Shown here one piece after another: positions 46,739 through 59,230 of a DNA stretch of 64,000 bases. The notes beneath the pieces were generated by a model, which worked only from the letters and a program-made list of their open reading frames with translations, had not been told where the DNA came from and did not search any database. Source of the stretch: Geosiphon pyriformis (lineage: Eukaryota; Glomeromycota; Glomeromycetes; Archaeosporales; Geosiphonaceae). Within the stretch, counting starts at the first letter, position 1. Each line of letters opens with the position of its first letter. The translations under genes were made by a program, and so were the position numbers. The stretch covers positions 125,881 to 189,880 of the forward strand of contig JAAOMT010000577.1 of the NCBI GenBank assembly GCA_016748015.1. Direction: 5' to 3'.

Positions 46739-48132
46739 TCACGCCCGATATATGATTAGATACTGGGGCAAACAAGCAGCTTCATTATACACAACAATCT
46801 CATCATAATTTAAATTCCCGGTATCACTTGGCTCCCCTAATATCGAATCATATCCATTCGGAGGCCGAATGAGATGCGTATCATCAGTTGTCTGGGGGAA
46901 TCCTTTACCTACAATCACCCGATTCAGTAACATAGCTTTATATCTCAATCCATTAAAATTTTTCAAAGATTTCTCGTTATAGTCATCGGATTTCGACGAA
47001 GTACCCGAGAAATAAAGACCACGACCGAAACGTTGAAACGCTAGGCTAATTTCACCGGTACCGACAAACCTTAATTTGTACCCTTCTTTAATGATGCAGC
47101 ATATGGCACAAGTAATGTCGGAGCAAAGTGTTGCGGTTCCTAATAGGCCTATTAAACAGCTCCTAGGAAAATAATATGTTTATTTTAAATTCAAGAAAAA
47201 GTCATAATATTATATTCTCGAAATTTACATTTTCGTGCCATGAAACCGCCGTTGCTCGTTACCGGCAGTCATTGTTCGTCTCCTTAGACCATCACCTTTT
47301 GGGAACGGTTTTCCCCACAATTGCTGTGCTTGTTCTACGGCATCCCTATATTGGTTATAACGTTTGATTAATGTCTCGCTACAATAAATTTTCCATATGG
47401 CAGTAACTTCAGGGATAGGTTTGTGCGAGTGACGCCAAGATTTTACAAACTGGTTGGAAATATCTTTGAATTTTTGGCCACTCGTTGGTAGATTGAGAAG
47501 ACAAGGAGCTAGGAAATTCCCAAGATAAACTTTTGAATACTATTTGATTCGCATAACTATATAAATCTTTGCATGAAAGAATGAAACATACCAATGCGCT
47601 TTACATGTTGTTCACATGCATCACGACAAAAATCTTTGCCTTGTAATGAATTCTCTTTTGCGCACATCAGGCATAACTGACTACTGCGCTCAACTACCAT
47701 CGATTGCCAATTTGGCGTCTCATCACGACACTTTCTCGAACACCATAATGATCCCTTATGGAGTGGTTTCTCCTAAAAATATTTAAGTAAAATTTTGGAT
47801 CAAAAACTGTTGTAAAAAGATTAACTAAGCTCGATTATCTCTTTAAAATTTACCACCTTACAATGCATACACTTTGGCAGGTTACGACACCTCGTCCACC
47901 CACAATAAAGTGAGTTGGTGATCTGTGGAAAGGTCTTGCATTTTGTACAAGGTGGGTTCGCTAGACCAGCTACCGAGGCTTCTTGACGACACTCGTCACT
48001 GCAATATTCACTTGGATAACCGTCAGGGTCAGTGTCAACTTCGTTGCTAGTACAGTAAAGGCATATATTGACACTGGAGGCGTGGTGGAGATGCTGATTA
48101 TATGTCGAATGCCGAGCGGTTTTTACATCCAT
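46739..48132 (-). CDS. PARP-like ADP-ribosyltransferase with four zinc fingers
   Basis: Exons 48132-47857, 47772-47592, 47508-47229 and 47162-46739 join in phase into 386 residues. Four Cys4 modules occupy residues 24-145 (C24/C27/C44/C48, C62/C65/C77/C82, C88/C91/C103/C107, C126/C129/C141/C145). After a helical segment with QFVKSWRHSHKP, the catalytic domain has RRFHGTKMSC (His242), FGRGLYFSGTSSKSDDY (Tyr296) and NLNYDEIVVYNEA (Glu367), so the H-Y-E triad is complete. A Cys4 insertion (C248, C259, C264, C267) sits where it does in the neighbour at 44803. The fingers probably direct the enzyme to a target. It is head-to-head, about 1 kb apart, with the NADAR gene. Confidence 0.87.
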
Positions 48133-49174
48133 TTTACTTTGTGAATATTAGACGAAAGCTTAAAAGTTCAAGTGCAAACCAAATTTGGAAAAGCAGCTTT
48201 GCTGGAAAAGAATAAGGTTACCGAAAAAATGAAAGTTATATTTTTCAAATTAAAAGAAAAAGTGTGCTTCCGAGGTTTAAAAAGAATAATTATTATGAAG
48301 CATATAACGACGGATACTAAAATTAAAGTGTGCTTCAAATTGAATCTTGTAAATGGCTTCTCCTGAATCGGCAAATTTGTAACGCATTTTTTTAAGAAAT
48401 TTAACAAAGAACATAGGTCAAATTTTAGTACACAACAGTACGGCTGTTGATAATGTCTTATCCGATTCTATTGCTTTTAAGTTAAGTAGTATAAATGCTT
48501 ACTAATAAAAAATAAAAATGAATTTTTTGGGAAATTCAATATTTAATAAATATATATTTTTAATATTGTCGCCCTATTTTTAGATAATGGTCATTGACCT
48601 AGCCAACATTTTTTATTCTTTTTTATATTGCTTATTTTCTTTACTTGTTTTTTATATTAGGTATTTAAACATTATTTGTAATAAAAGATTATTTGTTAAC
48701 ATTTACATATATATTTTTTCTTTTTAAATTAAAAAGCATAATAATCTTTGTTATTAATTTTAAAAACTGTCAAGTAAGACATAAAATAATAACAGTAATA
48801 ACAATTATGAATTATTTCTTTTACTTTTAAATTGTGATTTTATAAAATTAATTTGCTTTTATATTTTGGCGAATGGCGAATTGCGAAAGATGACATGTCG
48901 ACCAAGTCCATAACCTGCTAATTTTTATAAGACATATTTAGTTAATCTAGTCTTTTCTCTTTTTATATGTAAATATTTTAATAGCATAATTAATTGTTAT
49001 CTAAATAGAGAAAAATTATCGCTCAACAAGATTGTTCTTGCGCATATTACACATTATCCTATTCGGGTAAGTTTCGATATTGTGTCACTTCGACCATTTA
49101 AACCACTCTTCGTTTGCTTAAAATTTGGAAATAACATAAAGCTAACATTAATTTATACCATTTCACTATTTCAA
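48133..49174. other. Divergent intergenic region, PARP-like and NADAR genes
   Basis: About 1 kb of A+T-rich DNA between the starts of two divergent genes; it must hold both promoters. A less A+T-rich patch lies near 48870-48910 (GGCGAATGGCGAATTGCGAA). No coding region is supported. Confidence 0.45.
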
Positions 49175-50609
49175 ATGGCGACACTTCAACCTAACTCAAG
49201 TAAGACTGAAATTTCCGCACAACTTCAACACAAGCAACAAGTTGTTTACAATAACCAAATAAACCAAGGCACAAATGACGAAGGCATCACATTAATCCCC
49301 TGTAAGGTGTTAGATTGTAACTGTGCACACTTTGCAAGGGATCGCTCAGACAAGTTAAGTTGTTGTGAGTGTGAGCATCACATTAAAAAACATCTTCAAC
49401 CTGGTAAGCATCGGTTCAAGGTGGTTTTAATTTTCTCAGCTCAGCTTGATTCCTATTTTTTGAGAGTTTTGTCTAGTAGAAGGCGCAAATTTGAATTCCT
49501 TAGGCCTTAAGCATTCGATTATTATAAAAACATGGATCATGCGTAAACATACCATAATCCTTTCTTTTCTCGTACAAAATAATATCCTGAAAGAGTTCAT
49601 TGAAATCGCAGTTAAACGCGCCCAACTAAATCTTTTCTCATCAATTAGACCAATTAATAACAGACGAGACCATTAGTGAATTTGCAGTACAAGGAGCTAC
49701 ACCGCAAACCCCTCCTAAGATAGAAACATTGACTGGTATTTGACGCGTTCACCAAATTTAGTGAACTCTCGATAAATTTAGACGTTAATTATTTTTTACT
49801 GACTGAAAAAATTCTCAAAAGAACCTCCAGAAGGTGAAATTTGGTTTTATAATCGGGATAACCCTTTCTTTTTCTTGACAAATTTCATTGAGGGTTATCC
49901 AATCAAAGCTGCCTTACCTGACAATATATTTGATGGAGATATGGCACAGAATCCAAACACAACACGGCATCCATATTACTCGCAAGAAAAACTTTGGCCA
50001 ACCAGCGAACATCTTTTCCAAGCAATGAAATTTAAAGACACTAATCCTGATGTCTCTGAGAGAATTCGAAGATGTCGAAGTGCGCGTGATGCATTGAATA
50101 TGGCACGAAGACATCAGGAATTTGTTGATCCAAAATGGCAAGAAAGAAACGTTGATGCAATGTTATGGGTTGTTAAACAAAAGTTTTGTCAACATCCCGC
50201 TCTTGGGCAAGGATTATTAGAGACTGGTGACCATCATTTAGTCGAACATACTGAGATGGATAAATTTTGGGGGGATGGTGGAGACGGGAATGGAAAAAAC
50301 AACTTGGGAAAAGTGTTGATGAAAGTACGAGAATTACTTCGGGAGAAATGGGATAAAAAAAGGCAACAATCTCCCCCTCAACGGGCTCCATCACCGAATA
50401 ATAATGGAAGCGTAAATCAAAATTTTTATCCATCTGGTCCGCCACCTCCCATACCTCCAAAACCCCATCACCATTATCAGCAACATCGCCATAATAATCA
50501 GCCATACATACATTTTTCTCAACCAGCAAGTCCTCATCAAATCCAAAATCAACAACACCAAATGATGATTGACGCTACTAATGGTGAATGGCATAATTAT
50601 CATGGATGA
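49175..50609 (+). CDS. NADAR-domain protein (YbiA/DUF1768-like)
   Basis: Exons 49175-49403, 49649-49735 and 49822-50609 join in phase into 367 residues. Residues 43-73 form a Cys/His-rich module (C43, C48, C50, C63, C64, C66, H68, H69, H73). The NADAR domain spans about 110-285: WFYNRDNPFFFLTNF, WPTSEHLFQAMKF with Glu168 and Gln172, and DKFWGDGGDGNGKNNLGKVL with Asp252 and Trp255-Gly256. Family members bind NAD/ADP-ribose-type ligands; some cleave N-glycosidic bonds and remove ADP-ribose from nucleobases. The C-terminal 80 residues are Pro/His/Gln-rich and probably disordered. The placement beside two PARP-like genes suggests a role in ADP-ribose metabolism. Confidence 0.9.
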
Positions 50610-51014
50610 TGCTGACGCGAGTTGCTATTTATGTAAATATTAATGTACCTGATGAAAATTCCCGGGCAAGACATCTGAGATGTTAATATTTATTTCAATT
50701 TGAACGCATCGCATTTATTTTTGTATAGTTTATTAGCATATTTTTATTTAAATAGTATGATTTTTCTACAATTCAGAAAAATACAAATATATATAAAGCG
50801 ATTGAAACGAAAACAGATGAAGTAAACGATAAAGTGATAATTTAACAATTTTTTTCAGAATTGCCTTAAACGGCAGATTCTCAAACCAATAAATACTATT
50901 AACAAATGACCCAAAATACAAAGCTCGTCTCAGCAGTTAAATTAATATAAAACAGTTTTGATCATTTTCTTACCGTTGTACAAGGGGATCTCCCAACCTC
51001 ATCATGTAAAAAAT
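50610..51014. other. 3' region between convergent genes
   Basis: About 400 bases between the stop codons of the NADAR gene and the coiled-coil gene. No gene seen. Confidence 0.5.
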
Positions 51015-52964
51015 TCAAGTTCTTTTCCATAATACTCTATTGTTCTGCACAAGCCGAGTTTCTACTTGAGCTTTACATAACACTCTGTTACCGTGACTTG
51101 ATATCAATGGAAACGAACAAATTTCGACTTCAAGTTCACCAGAATTTTCATCGGCAATCTCAGGTCCACTCATAACAGTTCCTCTTACTGGTTCTCCACT
51201 AGCAAAGAACTCTCTGAATTCAGGAATAGGTTCTTGAGCTTGGAGACGCATGTACAAGTGCACAACTTCCTGCACCATTGTGACTGCCTCATCACGATAC
51301 TGTTGATTCATCTTTGCATCGTATTTAATGTCACGATGATTTGTCATGATGTTCATACATTTTTTAACTAGTGAATGGATAAAAAAATGGGTTCGTGATA
51401 ACTCATCAAACAATGGAGGTGTTTGAACTAAATCATCATTATTTGGGTTATCAGTAGAAGATGGGGTTGGTTGTTGAGTTTCTTTAGATTTCTTGCAAAA
51501 CGCGCGTGCGCCTAGGACTGCATAAACTTGTTGTCGAATTTTAACTGGAGTTATTCTCGTGAGATCATCGTTCCCTTGCCGATGTTCCCGTAAAAGTTCA
51601 ATCAGCGTGCTAAGGCGCCGTGTAGTTGTTACAATGTCATATTCAATATGATCATATGGCTCGGAAACCTTAGGCTTACTTTCATTGATTGTCTCATCAT
51701 TTCCATCAGCGTTTTTATTATTTTCGTTAATTTGTTTTCCATTATTACTTCCAGAGGCATTTTCCTCCTTTTGTTTTGTTGCTTTACTCTTAAAGTAGGA
51801 TTCAATATCACGAAATAATGTCTCTAATGTAAGACGTTGAAGCGCTGCACTTAATATTTTCTTTGCATTTTTGTGAGTAATTTGTGTGCGACAATTATAG
51901 TGAGCTAAAAGTTTCCCTCCTTCAACCTCGTTAATTTTGATTCCATATTTTTTACCTTTCAATGTGGTAAAGTTTGCCAACATTTGTTGCAATTCTTCGA
52001 TCGATCGTTTGAGCTGAACTGAATTGTTCGAATCATCATCACCCCAACGCACATTTGTTGCATTACCAAGAGCTGACTGATAGTGTGATGACTCCTCCTT
52101 CAACCTCCGCACTTCTCTCTCTAAATGCTGAATATTAAGATCCTTTTCATCACGCAATTTCTGCATTCCTCGTCTTTCCTGTTCGAAGCGTCCAGCCATA
52201 GCATCTCTTTCCTGTAACAGAAAATCACATTCTTGTGTTTTTTCTTCCATCTTTTTAATTTGCATCTTTCTATCCTTTTCCAATAAAATTATTTTCTTAC
52301 GATCTTCCTTGCTTATATTTTGAAACCTGAATAATTCATGTACAAGGTGGACGTTATATTCTTCCACGCTTAGATCCTTACTACTAATTGAGATCTCGTA
52401 TCCATCTTCGTTGTCCTCTGAATCTTCTACCGAATGATTATTCTCTTTGTTAGATGGAGGTTGAGCATTTCGTTTGCTCCCGGGATTGTTTCCTGAATGA
52501 ATATATTGATATCAATCTAAAAGTGATTCATGTAAAGAATAAAGTGATAATAACTCTAAAAACCATTTATTACCCGTTATGCTCGAAAAGAAATTGGGCA
52601 AGACGAATGTTTTGCCTTCATTTCGTGTTGTCTTGGGCGATTTTGGATGTTGGGAAGTGATTGAATTTTGATGTACTTGTTGTTTTGTGGCTCGAGATCC
52701 CATAATACTGGCACTACGAGTTACAGCGGTTGAAGGACTTTTACCTTTGCGTGAGAAATCACGAGGATCTCTGTGGGTGGGCGAGTCAGCCATTACAAGT
52801 GATGGTGGACGTTGAGTTTTTGATTTTTGCTGTTCTTCAATGTCATTTTGTTGAGCTGGACGAGGGGGCGATGAATTAGAAGTTCCTGTTCCGCCTGAAT
52901 CATTAGCTTCATTAGATTTGTCTAGCTGAGCTTCGTTTGTCAATTCCTGATTGACAGTAGACAT
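51015..52964 (-). CDS. Coiled-coil protein with DDD-NN domain, uncharacterised
   Basis: Exons 52964-52574 and 52492-51015 join in phase into 622 residues. Residues 1-170 are polar and probably disordered. About 200-270 form a strong coiled coil (LEKDRKMQIKKMEEKTQECD and following heptads). About 274-345 hold the domain NATNVRWGDDDSNNSVQL, then LANFTTLKGKKYGIKINE, shared with the gene at 1-1103. About 370-415 is a Lys/Asn/Glu-rich linker, and the C-terminal 210 residues look helical (LSRTHFFIHSLVKKCMNIMT) ending in a beta-rich tail. I do not recognise the family. Two copies in one window suggest a multigene family. Confidence 0.85.
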
Positions 52965-53769
52965 TTTAGAACAAAAGTTTTAAGTTGAGCATGCTGCTGC
53001 TTTTGGGTTGAATATAATTGGCTATCAGTGTGGCTGACTATTATTGAATGTCTTTTATTTACTAATATAAAAATATTATGTTTTTTACTAAACTTGAAAC
53101 CACTTTTTAAACCATAATAAATATATTAATTTTGCTATAATTTATATAATACAATAAATAAGTGTATTCAAACCAATTTTATAAAATTAGCTTCTATAAT
53201 TACTATTTTTATTATTTCATTAAAAAATATTAGAATATTTTATTTATTTAGCAGCCTTCGGGTGAATATACTATATACGTTGACAGCAATTTTATATAAA
53301 AAAAGCAATTTACCAATTTTAACATTTTAAACAGTTTTTATAATGTTTTTGCTTAATTATCAGAATTAAAACACTTTCAGTAATTTTAATAATTGTTATA
53401 TTAATTTTATTTTTAAACAAAAATTTAAATTTCAGTAATTTGTCTTTAATTTTTTTAATTTAAACACATGTTTTATTAATTGCTATTAAGTAAAACAGAA
53501 ATTTCAAATCTTACATGTCTCATATTTTTATTTAAACTTTATTTTAAATACATAACTTAATATTATTTTTCAGTTTTGCTTTTATATTATTAATATTATA
53601 TATATATTTATTATATGCTTTTTTACAATATTTTTTGAGTTGTAAAATTGTTTATATTATATGTAATTATTTAAAAAAAAAAATTTTTATAACTTTTATA
53701 AGATCTTAAAATTTAAATATTAACAATAATAAAATTAAATTTTTATTTTTATTTTTTTATTAATGCTTT
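52965..53769. other. A+T-rich intergenic
   Basis: Upstream flank of the coiled-coil gene and then low-complexity A+T sequence up to the 3' tail of the next LINE. Nothing coding. Confidence 0.5.
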
Positions 53770-56525
53770 ACAAGTGAGATTCAAACACTACCTAACATAA
53801 TACATCAAATAAATAACCTAAACTAGGTGTAAATCATGTATTTTCTACATGTGACCAGCCACTTAGACTGATCAAGACACTACTAAGCAACTATGTGAAC
53901 TGAAATATTATTACCAATACCAGAAAAAAATAAACATAATCTACGAAAACCAAAGTAAACACTAAAAGCATTACCAATACTAAACAACCTAATAACACCA
54001 GCAGACAACTCTGATAATAGTCCAGAAATTAAAAAAGGAATTGAACCATCAAGTAGAATTGATCTATTTTTTTTCATAAAAACTCAATGTTTAGCATGAA
54101 CTAACCAGATGCAATCTTTGAAAAGAGACATAAATATAGAAACATTAGAAGCATAAGATGACAATAGCTGAAACACACAAGAAGAAGAATAAGAGAGACC
54201 AGAAATCAGTTTTCAAGAAGCCATGTGGGTATTTAACAACTGACAATGGGTAGGAAAGTCAATTTTGCAAGAGAAAACATGATCAGAAACCTCCACATTA
54301 CTACAGAACAAACATAATACACTAGAGTAATGTCTAAAGTAAAGTCATTTCTAAACAGCAATAGACAGCTAATGATGTAAGATCTTTATAAAATATGTAC
54401 ACAAACTAGCAGAGAGTTTGTTCATAAAACCTGCAGCCATATGCAAATTAAGATGGCATACCAAGAAAAAACTTAACTAATCAATGTCCAATATCAAATC
54501 ATCTGCTAGAACCTTAGAACCAAAACCAACTTCTCAATACACATAATAAACAGATCTAAATATATTTCAAACAAAATGCCTAGAATTACCAAAAACAAAA
54601 TTACCATTAGCCAAAAGGCAATGTCTCTTCAAATGGAGGGGAAAAAACCAATTAGAGTTGGAAGTAACAGCAGCAAGGACATTTGCACAATCATTTTTCA
54701 TGACACCTGAGTGATCTTTTATCTTAATTCACTCTACTTTCAAATTATTGCAACAAATAATGTCCACAATATGCTGATGTTTTATCCAATATTGAATGCA
54801 AAAATCCAGACAAATTAGATGCAGTTTCAACCTATACACATTCAAAGCAGTCTGACTATCAAAATGTAAACATACTGAACTAAAAGAAAGAACACATTCT
54901 AATACCAGAGCTATTGCCTGTAGCTCTGCCAAAATAGAAGACAACAAACCAAAAATCCTTATGTCCAAATCTAAACCAATGTCTTCAAAAAAGACAGCAG
55001 CACCAGTCTTTTTTTATATGGTGCCCAAATCTCTTAGAAAACTATCTGTATAGACAGACAGACAACCAGCACTAACATGATACAACTGATCACATACCAA
55101 CTTAAATTTTTGAAACTTTAGAATGGTCAAAAGACTACCAACATCCTTAAGAATAGATGGACAAACAGAAAAAAAAATCACATTATTAAGGAAGATAACA
55201 AAAAGATTAAACCAATCAGAAACTGAACCATGAGGATCCAATTTCTTCTAGTGCTTAAAAGTTTTCTAATCAAAAATAGCACCATGACAATTACAGAACT
55301 GATCCACAAAGGCAACATCATACTGACATAGAGAAGAGAGACATGCATAGAACTTAACTTCTCTAAGAACCACTGACATAGGAACCCCATCCTGACAATG
55401 AAAAAGATCGCCCAAAGATCCACTCAGAGACAGATTATATTTTGCAAAAATATGGACCATACCAGCTAAAAAGTTATTTAAAAAACTGACATGAATATGA
55501 ACCAGAGAACTCAGGGGGTGAATGGAATACCAACACAAAACTTGCAAGTTATAAGATCTATAGAAGAATATACAACCTAAAATCCCATCAGAGTTTGCAA
55601 AATTTACAAGTAACACTATTTTGCCTTTGGATTGCACCTGTTCAAAAAACTTCAAACCATAAAAGGAAGGGTGGTGGATCATATCATTTGGAAAATCAAG
55701 AGGAAGACCAGATTTTATTTTAAGACTTTTTTGAATCAGAGTATTCTATTTGTTGCACACATCAAAAGAAATAAAGCTGAACTGAGTCCTATAGTTCACA
55801 ATAGAATAGAGAATAGCTGAAACCAAGTACAAAAATTGCTTATCTGAAATGGTTTTTCTTAGCACAAAATTAGAAAAAAACCGAACATCTGACTGTGCTT
55901 TGGCCAAGCTAGGCTTTAAGAGACCCTCAGTTGAAAAAAAAATGCTCAGGTAATGATGTGATTCCCCTTTTTTTGCAATAGCAATAGGTGAACCACTGAT
56001 AAATAAAGAAGAATAACTAACTCTGCAATTAATAGGGATGACAACAGTCTTGTTTATATTAATAAAAATATCATTGACCCAGAAAAATTTACTGGCAACA
56101 TTAAGAATATGCTGAGTAACACTCTGACTGCTGCCAACTCAAATTGTATTATTGATGAAAGCTCCAACAGCAAAAAAAGAAGACAACCAGTATTAAGTTC
56201 TAGATGACCATTTTTTAATATGAAATAAGAATTTAATTTATACCTACATATACTTTCCTGTCTTTTAATCTTGCAAAGAAGAGGATCATAGAATATATGC
56301 CAGAAAAGTGGCAAGAAAACCTCCCTCTGATCCAAGCTATCATGAATGCAATACTTATTAGTTAAGCTGAAGTCAATTATAACCTTGTTGACACGATTGC
56401 AATAAATACTACCAAAAAAACATATGAACTTGTTACATATTTTAATCCTAATTAAACTCTTTCTAAGATGCTTCCAACTAACAAAATCATATGTCTTTTA
56501 CATATCCTGCAAAACAAACCAATTT
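53770..56525 (-). mobile_element. LINE, 5'-truncated copy (RT to 3' tail)
   Basis: The minus strand carries the last part of ORF2 in a largely constant frame. It has a palm start with stop (LVLQDM, stop, KTYDFVSW, about 56500), SLDQREVFLPLFWHIFYDPL, then LSVYTDSFLRD (the usual G of the RNase H Y-T-D-G-S is S), LSSILAELQAIAL, SSVLCLFCSNVEVSDHVFSC and CLFFSGIGNNISVHIVA at the C-terminus. It shares its 3' tail (53830-53870) with the LINE at 32.7 kb. The copy ends abruptly at the palm motif, as in incomplete reverse transcription. It has many nonsense codons. Confidence 0.88.
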
Positions 56526-56560
56526 TTTTTTATAATAAATTTTTTTTTAATACATAAAGA

Positions 56561-56593
<33 letters not shown>

Positions 56594-57004
56594 AAAACAA
56601 TTTATATTTGTAATAAAATAAAAAAATAGTATTAATATTTTATAATTATAATTTTAAGATCAATTTAATTTTTTGAGTTTTGTAATATATATTTTAATAT
56701 TATTTGTTATTATTATTTTTTTAATATTTTTTGTTAAATTAAAATATTAAAAAAGCTATATTTTCGATTTTTTTGGTTTTTAAACTTAATAAAAAAGAGT
56801 TTTTATTAGTTATTTGCATTTATATAATACTAATAAAATATATTAAAATAGTTAATAAATTTTTATATATATAATTAAACATAATTTTATTAATTATATT
56901 AAATTTTTTTGGTTTTAAATATATTTATTATTTATAATTTTAATTATTTATATAATATTGTTATTTTTTTTAATTTTAACAAATATAACCCAATTACTAT
57001 CTAA
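56526..57004. other. A+T-rich spacer with (ATT)n
   Basis: Low-complexity A+T sequence. An (ATT/TTA)n microsatellite lies at about 56562-56590. No gene. Confidence 0.5.
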
Positions 57005-59230
57005 AAGTTAAAAACAAACTAAATATTCCAAGACTAAATGTAATTTATATGTTTTCTATATATAATTAGCTATTTAAGCCAGTTTAGACTATACTATATT
57101 AATACAACAGAAGAAAACTTATTTAAAAAAAACATTCTTTAAATTATATCAAACAAAATAACACTACAAAAAACCAATCTAATCAGTTATTTAGCTGTCT
57201 TTAAAAGATTAGTTTTAACATTAGCAGATTTATAAATCCAAAATAATATTAATTTAGAAAACATCTTATTATTAACAATAATTTAATTTTTTGAATTACC
57301 AAATATGTCAACATCTTTTATATAATATTTTTTTTTAATAAAATTACCTCTCTTTCTAACTTATTAACAATTTTGTTAAAAACATCCAAATATATTATAA
57401 GCTTATTAATCTTAAAGTTAAGAATACTATTTAAAACAAAATTATTCTTAATAAATTGTTTAAATATAGTTATTAAAAAACCAATAGACTTAATAATAAA
57501 TTTAATCAAAGTGGTTAACTTGACCAAATCAGACTTTAAAATAACTAATTGAAAAAAAACCAAAAAATTATTAATAACTACAAAGAAAAAAGCAAAAACT
57601 ACCAAAGAAAAAAATTTGAAAAAGCTTACAAAAGTAAAAACCTTAACATAAAATTTAATGCTTATAAAACAGGATATAACATCTTGGAAATCTTAAAAAA
57701 AAATAGAAACATCTTACAATTTACAGCCAGATGACTTATATTTTAATACTTAAAACAATATTAATAATTAGGAGTTTTTTATTAAATACAGCACTTTTTT
57801 AATGTACTAATCTTAACTATTATAAAATTTAAGTCTATTTAAAAACTAAATATAATTAACACAAACCAAGAACAATAACCAAAATCAAGAAAACAAAGAA
57901 TAAAACAGAACTGATTATTAATTTGCAAAATCATATTATTGATTTTAAAGACAGTACAATTAAGAAAAAGATTGACTAACTTGGTTTAAATCTATCTTAA
58001 AACAAAATAGTCTTATTTTAATTAAATAAAAAAAATTCCAATATTATTTTTGTTTACTAAAACTAATTAATAATTCAAAGTAAATACAGCAGTATTTAGT
58101 TTTTTAAAATAAATAATTATATATTACTAAATATTAGTAAACTTTAATACAACACAAACAATCTTACTAAAAACACCAAGTACTGTTTTAATATTAGCAA
58201 CAAACACATTCAAAGACATATTATGTAGTGTAATAGCAACAAAAAAGGAACTAAACTCAGAAATTACCAAAAATTTGGCAATTTTAAGAGTAATTAAGTA
58301 AACAGAACTTGTAAATTCGACCAAAAATACAGTTTCAAGAGACTTTTAAGAAGTAAACTCTATATAAAAAAGCTTTATATTGTTTTTTAACATTAATTTT
58401 ACACCCAAAAAATTATGTACAAATTGAAAAACAGTCTTAACATAAGCCAATTTGATCTTAAAAAAAATATTAAATACCAAAGTAAAGATCACTTATTTAA
58501 CAAATTTTTAATAATTAAATATAATTTTCTAAGTATTATTAGTAATAATACCAAAAATCAATAAAAAAAATGTTTTAATTTCTATTTAATTAATCCAGTT
58601 TCCAAAAACAAATAATCCAATAGGAAACTGTTATTTTGCTTTTAAAATTAGCAATAATTTGTTAAAAAACATTATATTTGACAATACAACCAGTAATTAA
58701 TTTTAATCTTTCTTAAATAATAAACCAGATAATACAATAAAAATTTTATTTAAGATTTTATTAGGAACCATAAAGAAATTTAATGTAACAATAATAAAAA
58801 TAAATAACTGCTTTTACTTTTTTGAATTTTTGGTTTTTTTGATTATTTTTTTGAAAAAATAGTATTAGTAGTATCAAATATAAAAACTATAATAAAAAAG
58901 ACCAGTTTATTAATTAATTTATTGTTGAATATTTTTGGGCTCTTTGAAAAGATAGAAACAACACTAAAACTAATTTAGATGTGTTTTTTGAATAAATTTT
59001 GACTAATAAAAAACCAGTTAAAAATAAAAAAAATGCTTTAGTGACCACCAAAAGCAGTTTTTTACTATTATTAATTAAAAAAAAAGCTTCTAAGATATTC
59101 TGTTTAGCTGCTTTTATAACAAAAAAAACTTCTTTACTTAAAACTTTGTAAAATATTAAAAAAAATATTAGTTAAAGTTTTTTTACTTTTTGCTTTGGTT
59201 GTGGTCATAAAATTAAAAAAGCAAAGAGTA
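57005..59230 (-). mobile_element. ORF1-only LINE-type copy, heavily A+T-shifted
   Basis: The minus strand from the ATG at 59208 reads MTTTKAKSKKTLTNIFFNIL. Further on come VEFTSSVYLITLKIAKFLVI and SSFFVAITLHNMSLNVFVAN (58127-58324). YIIIYFKKLNTAVFTLNY, a stop, then LVLVNKNN follow, and then KLVNLFLNCTVFKINNM. The C-terminal part is VNKLEREVILLKK (57318-57605) and FGNSKN up to about 57130. From memory these blocks match ORF1 proteins of Glomeromycotina LINEs, with Pro, Ala, Arg and Gly replaced by residues one transition away. Directly after it comes the 3' tail shared with the RT-bearing LINE (57005-57095). No ORF2 is present. Confidence 0.6.

Noticed and set aside
50173-50529. 118-codon minus-strand frame
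   Set aside because: Antisense to the NADAR exon.
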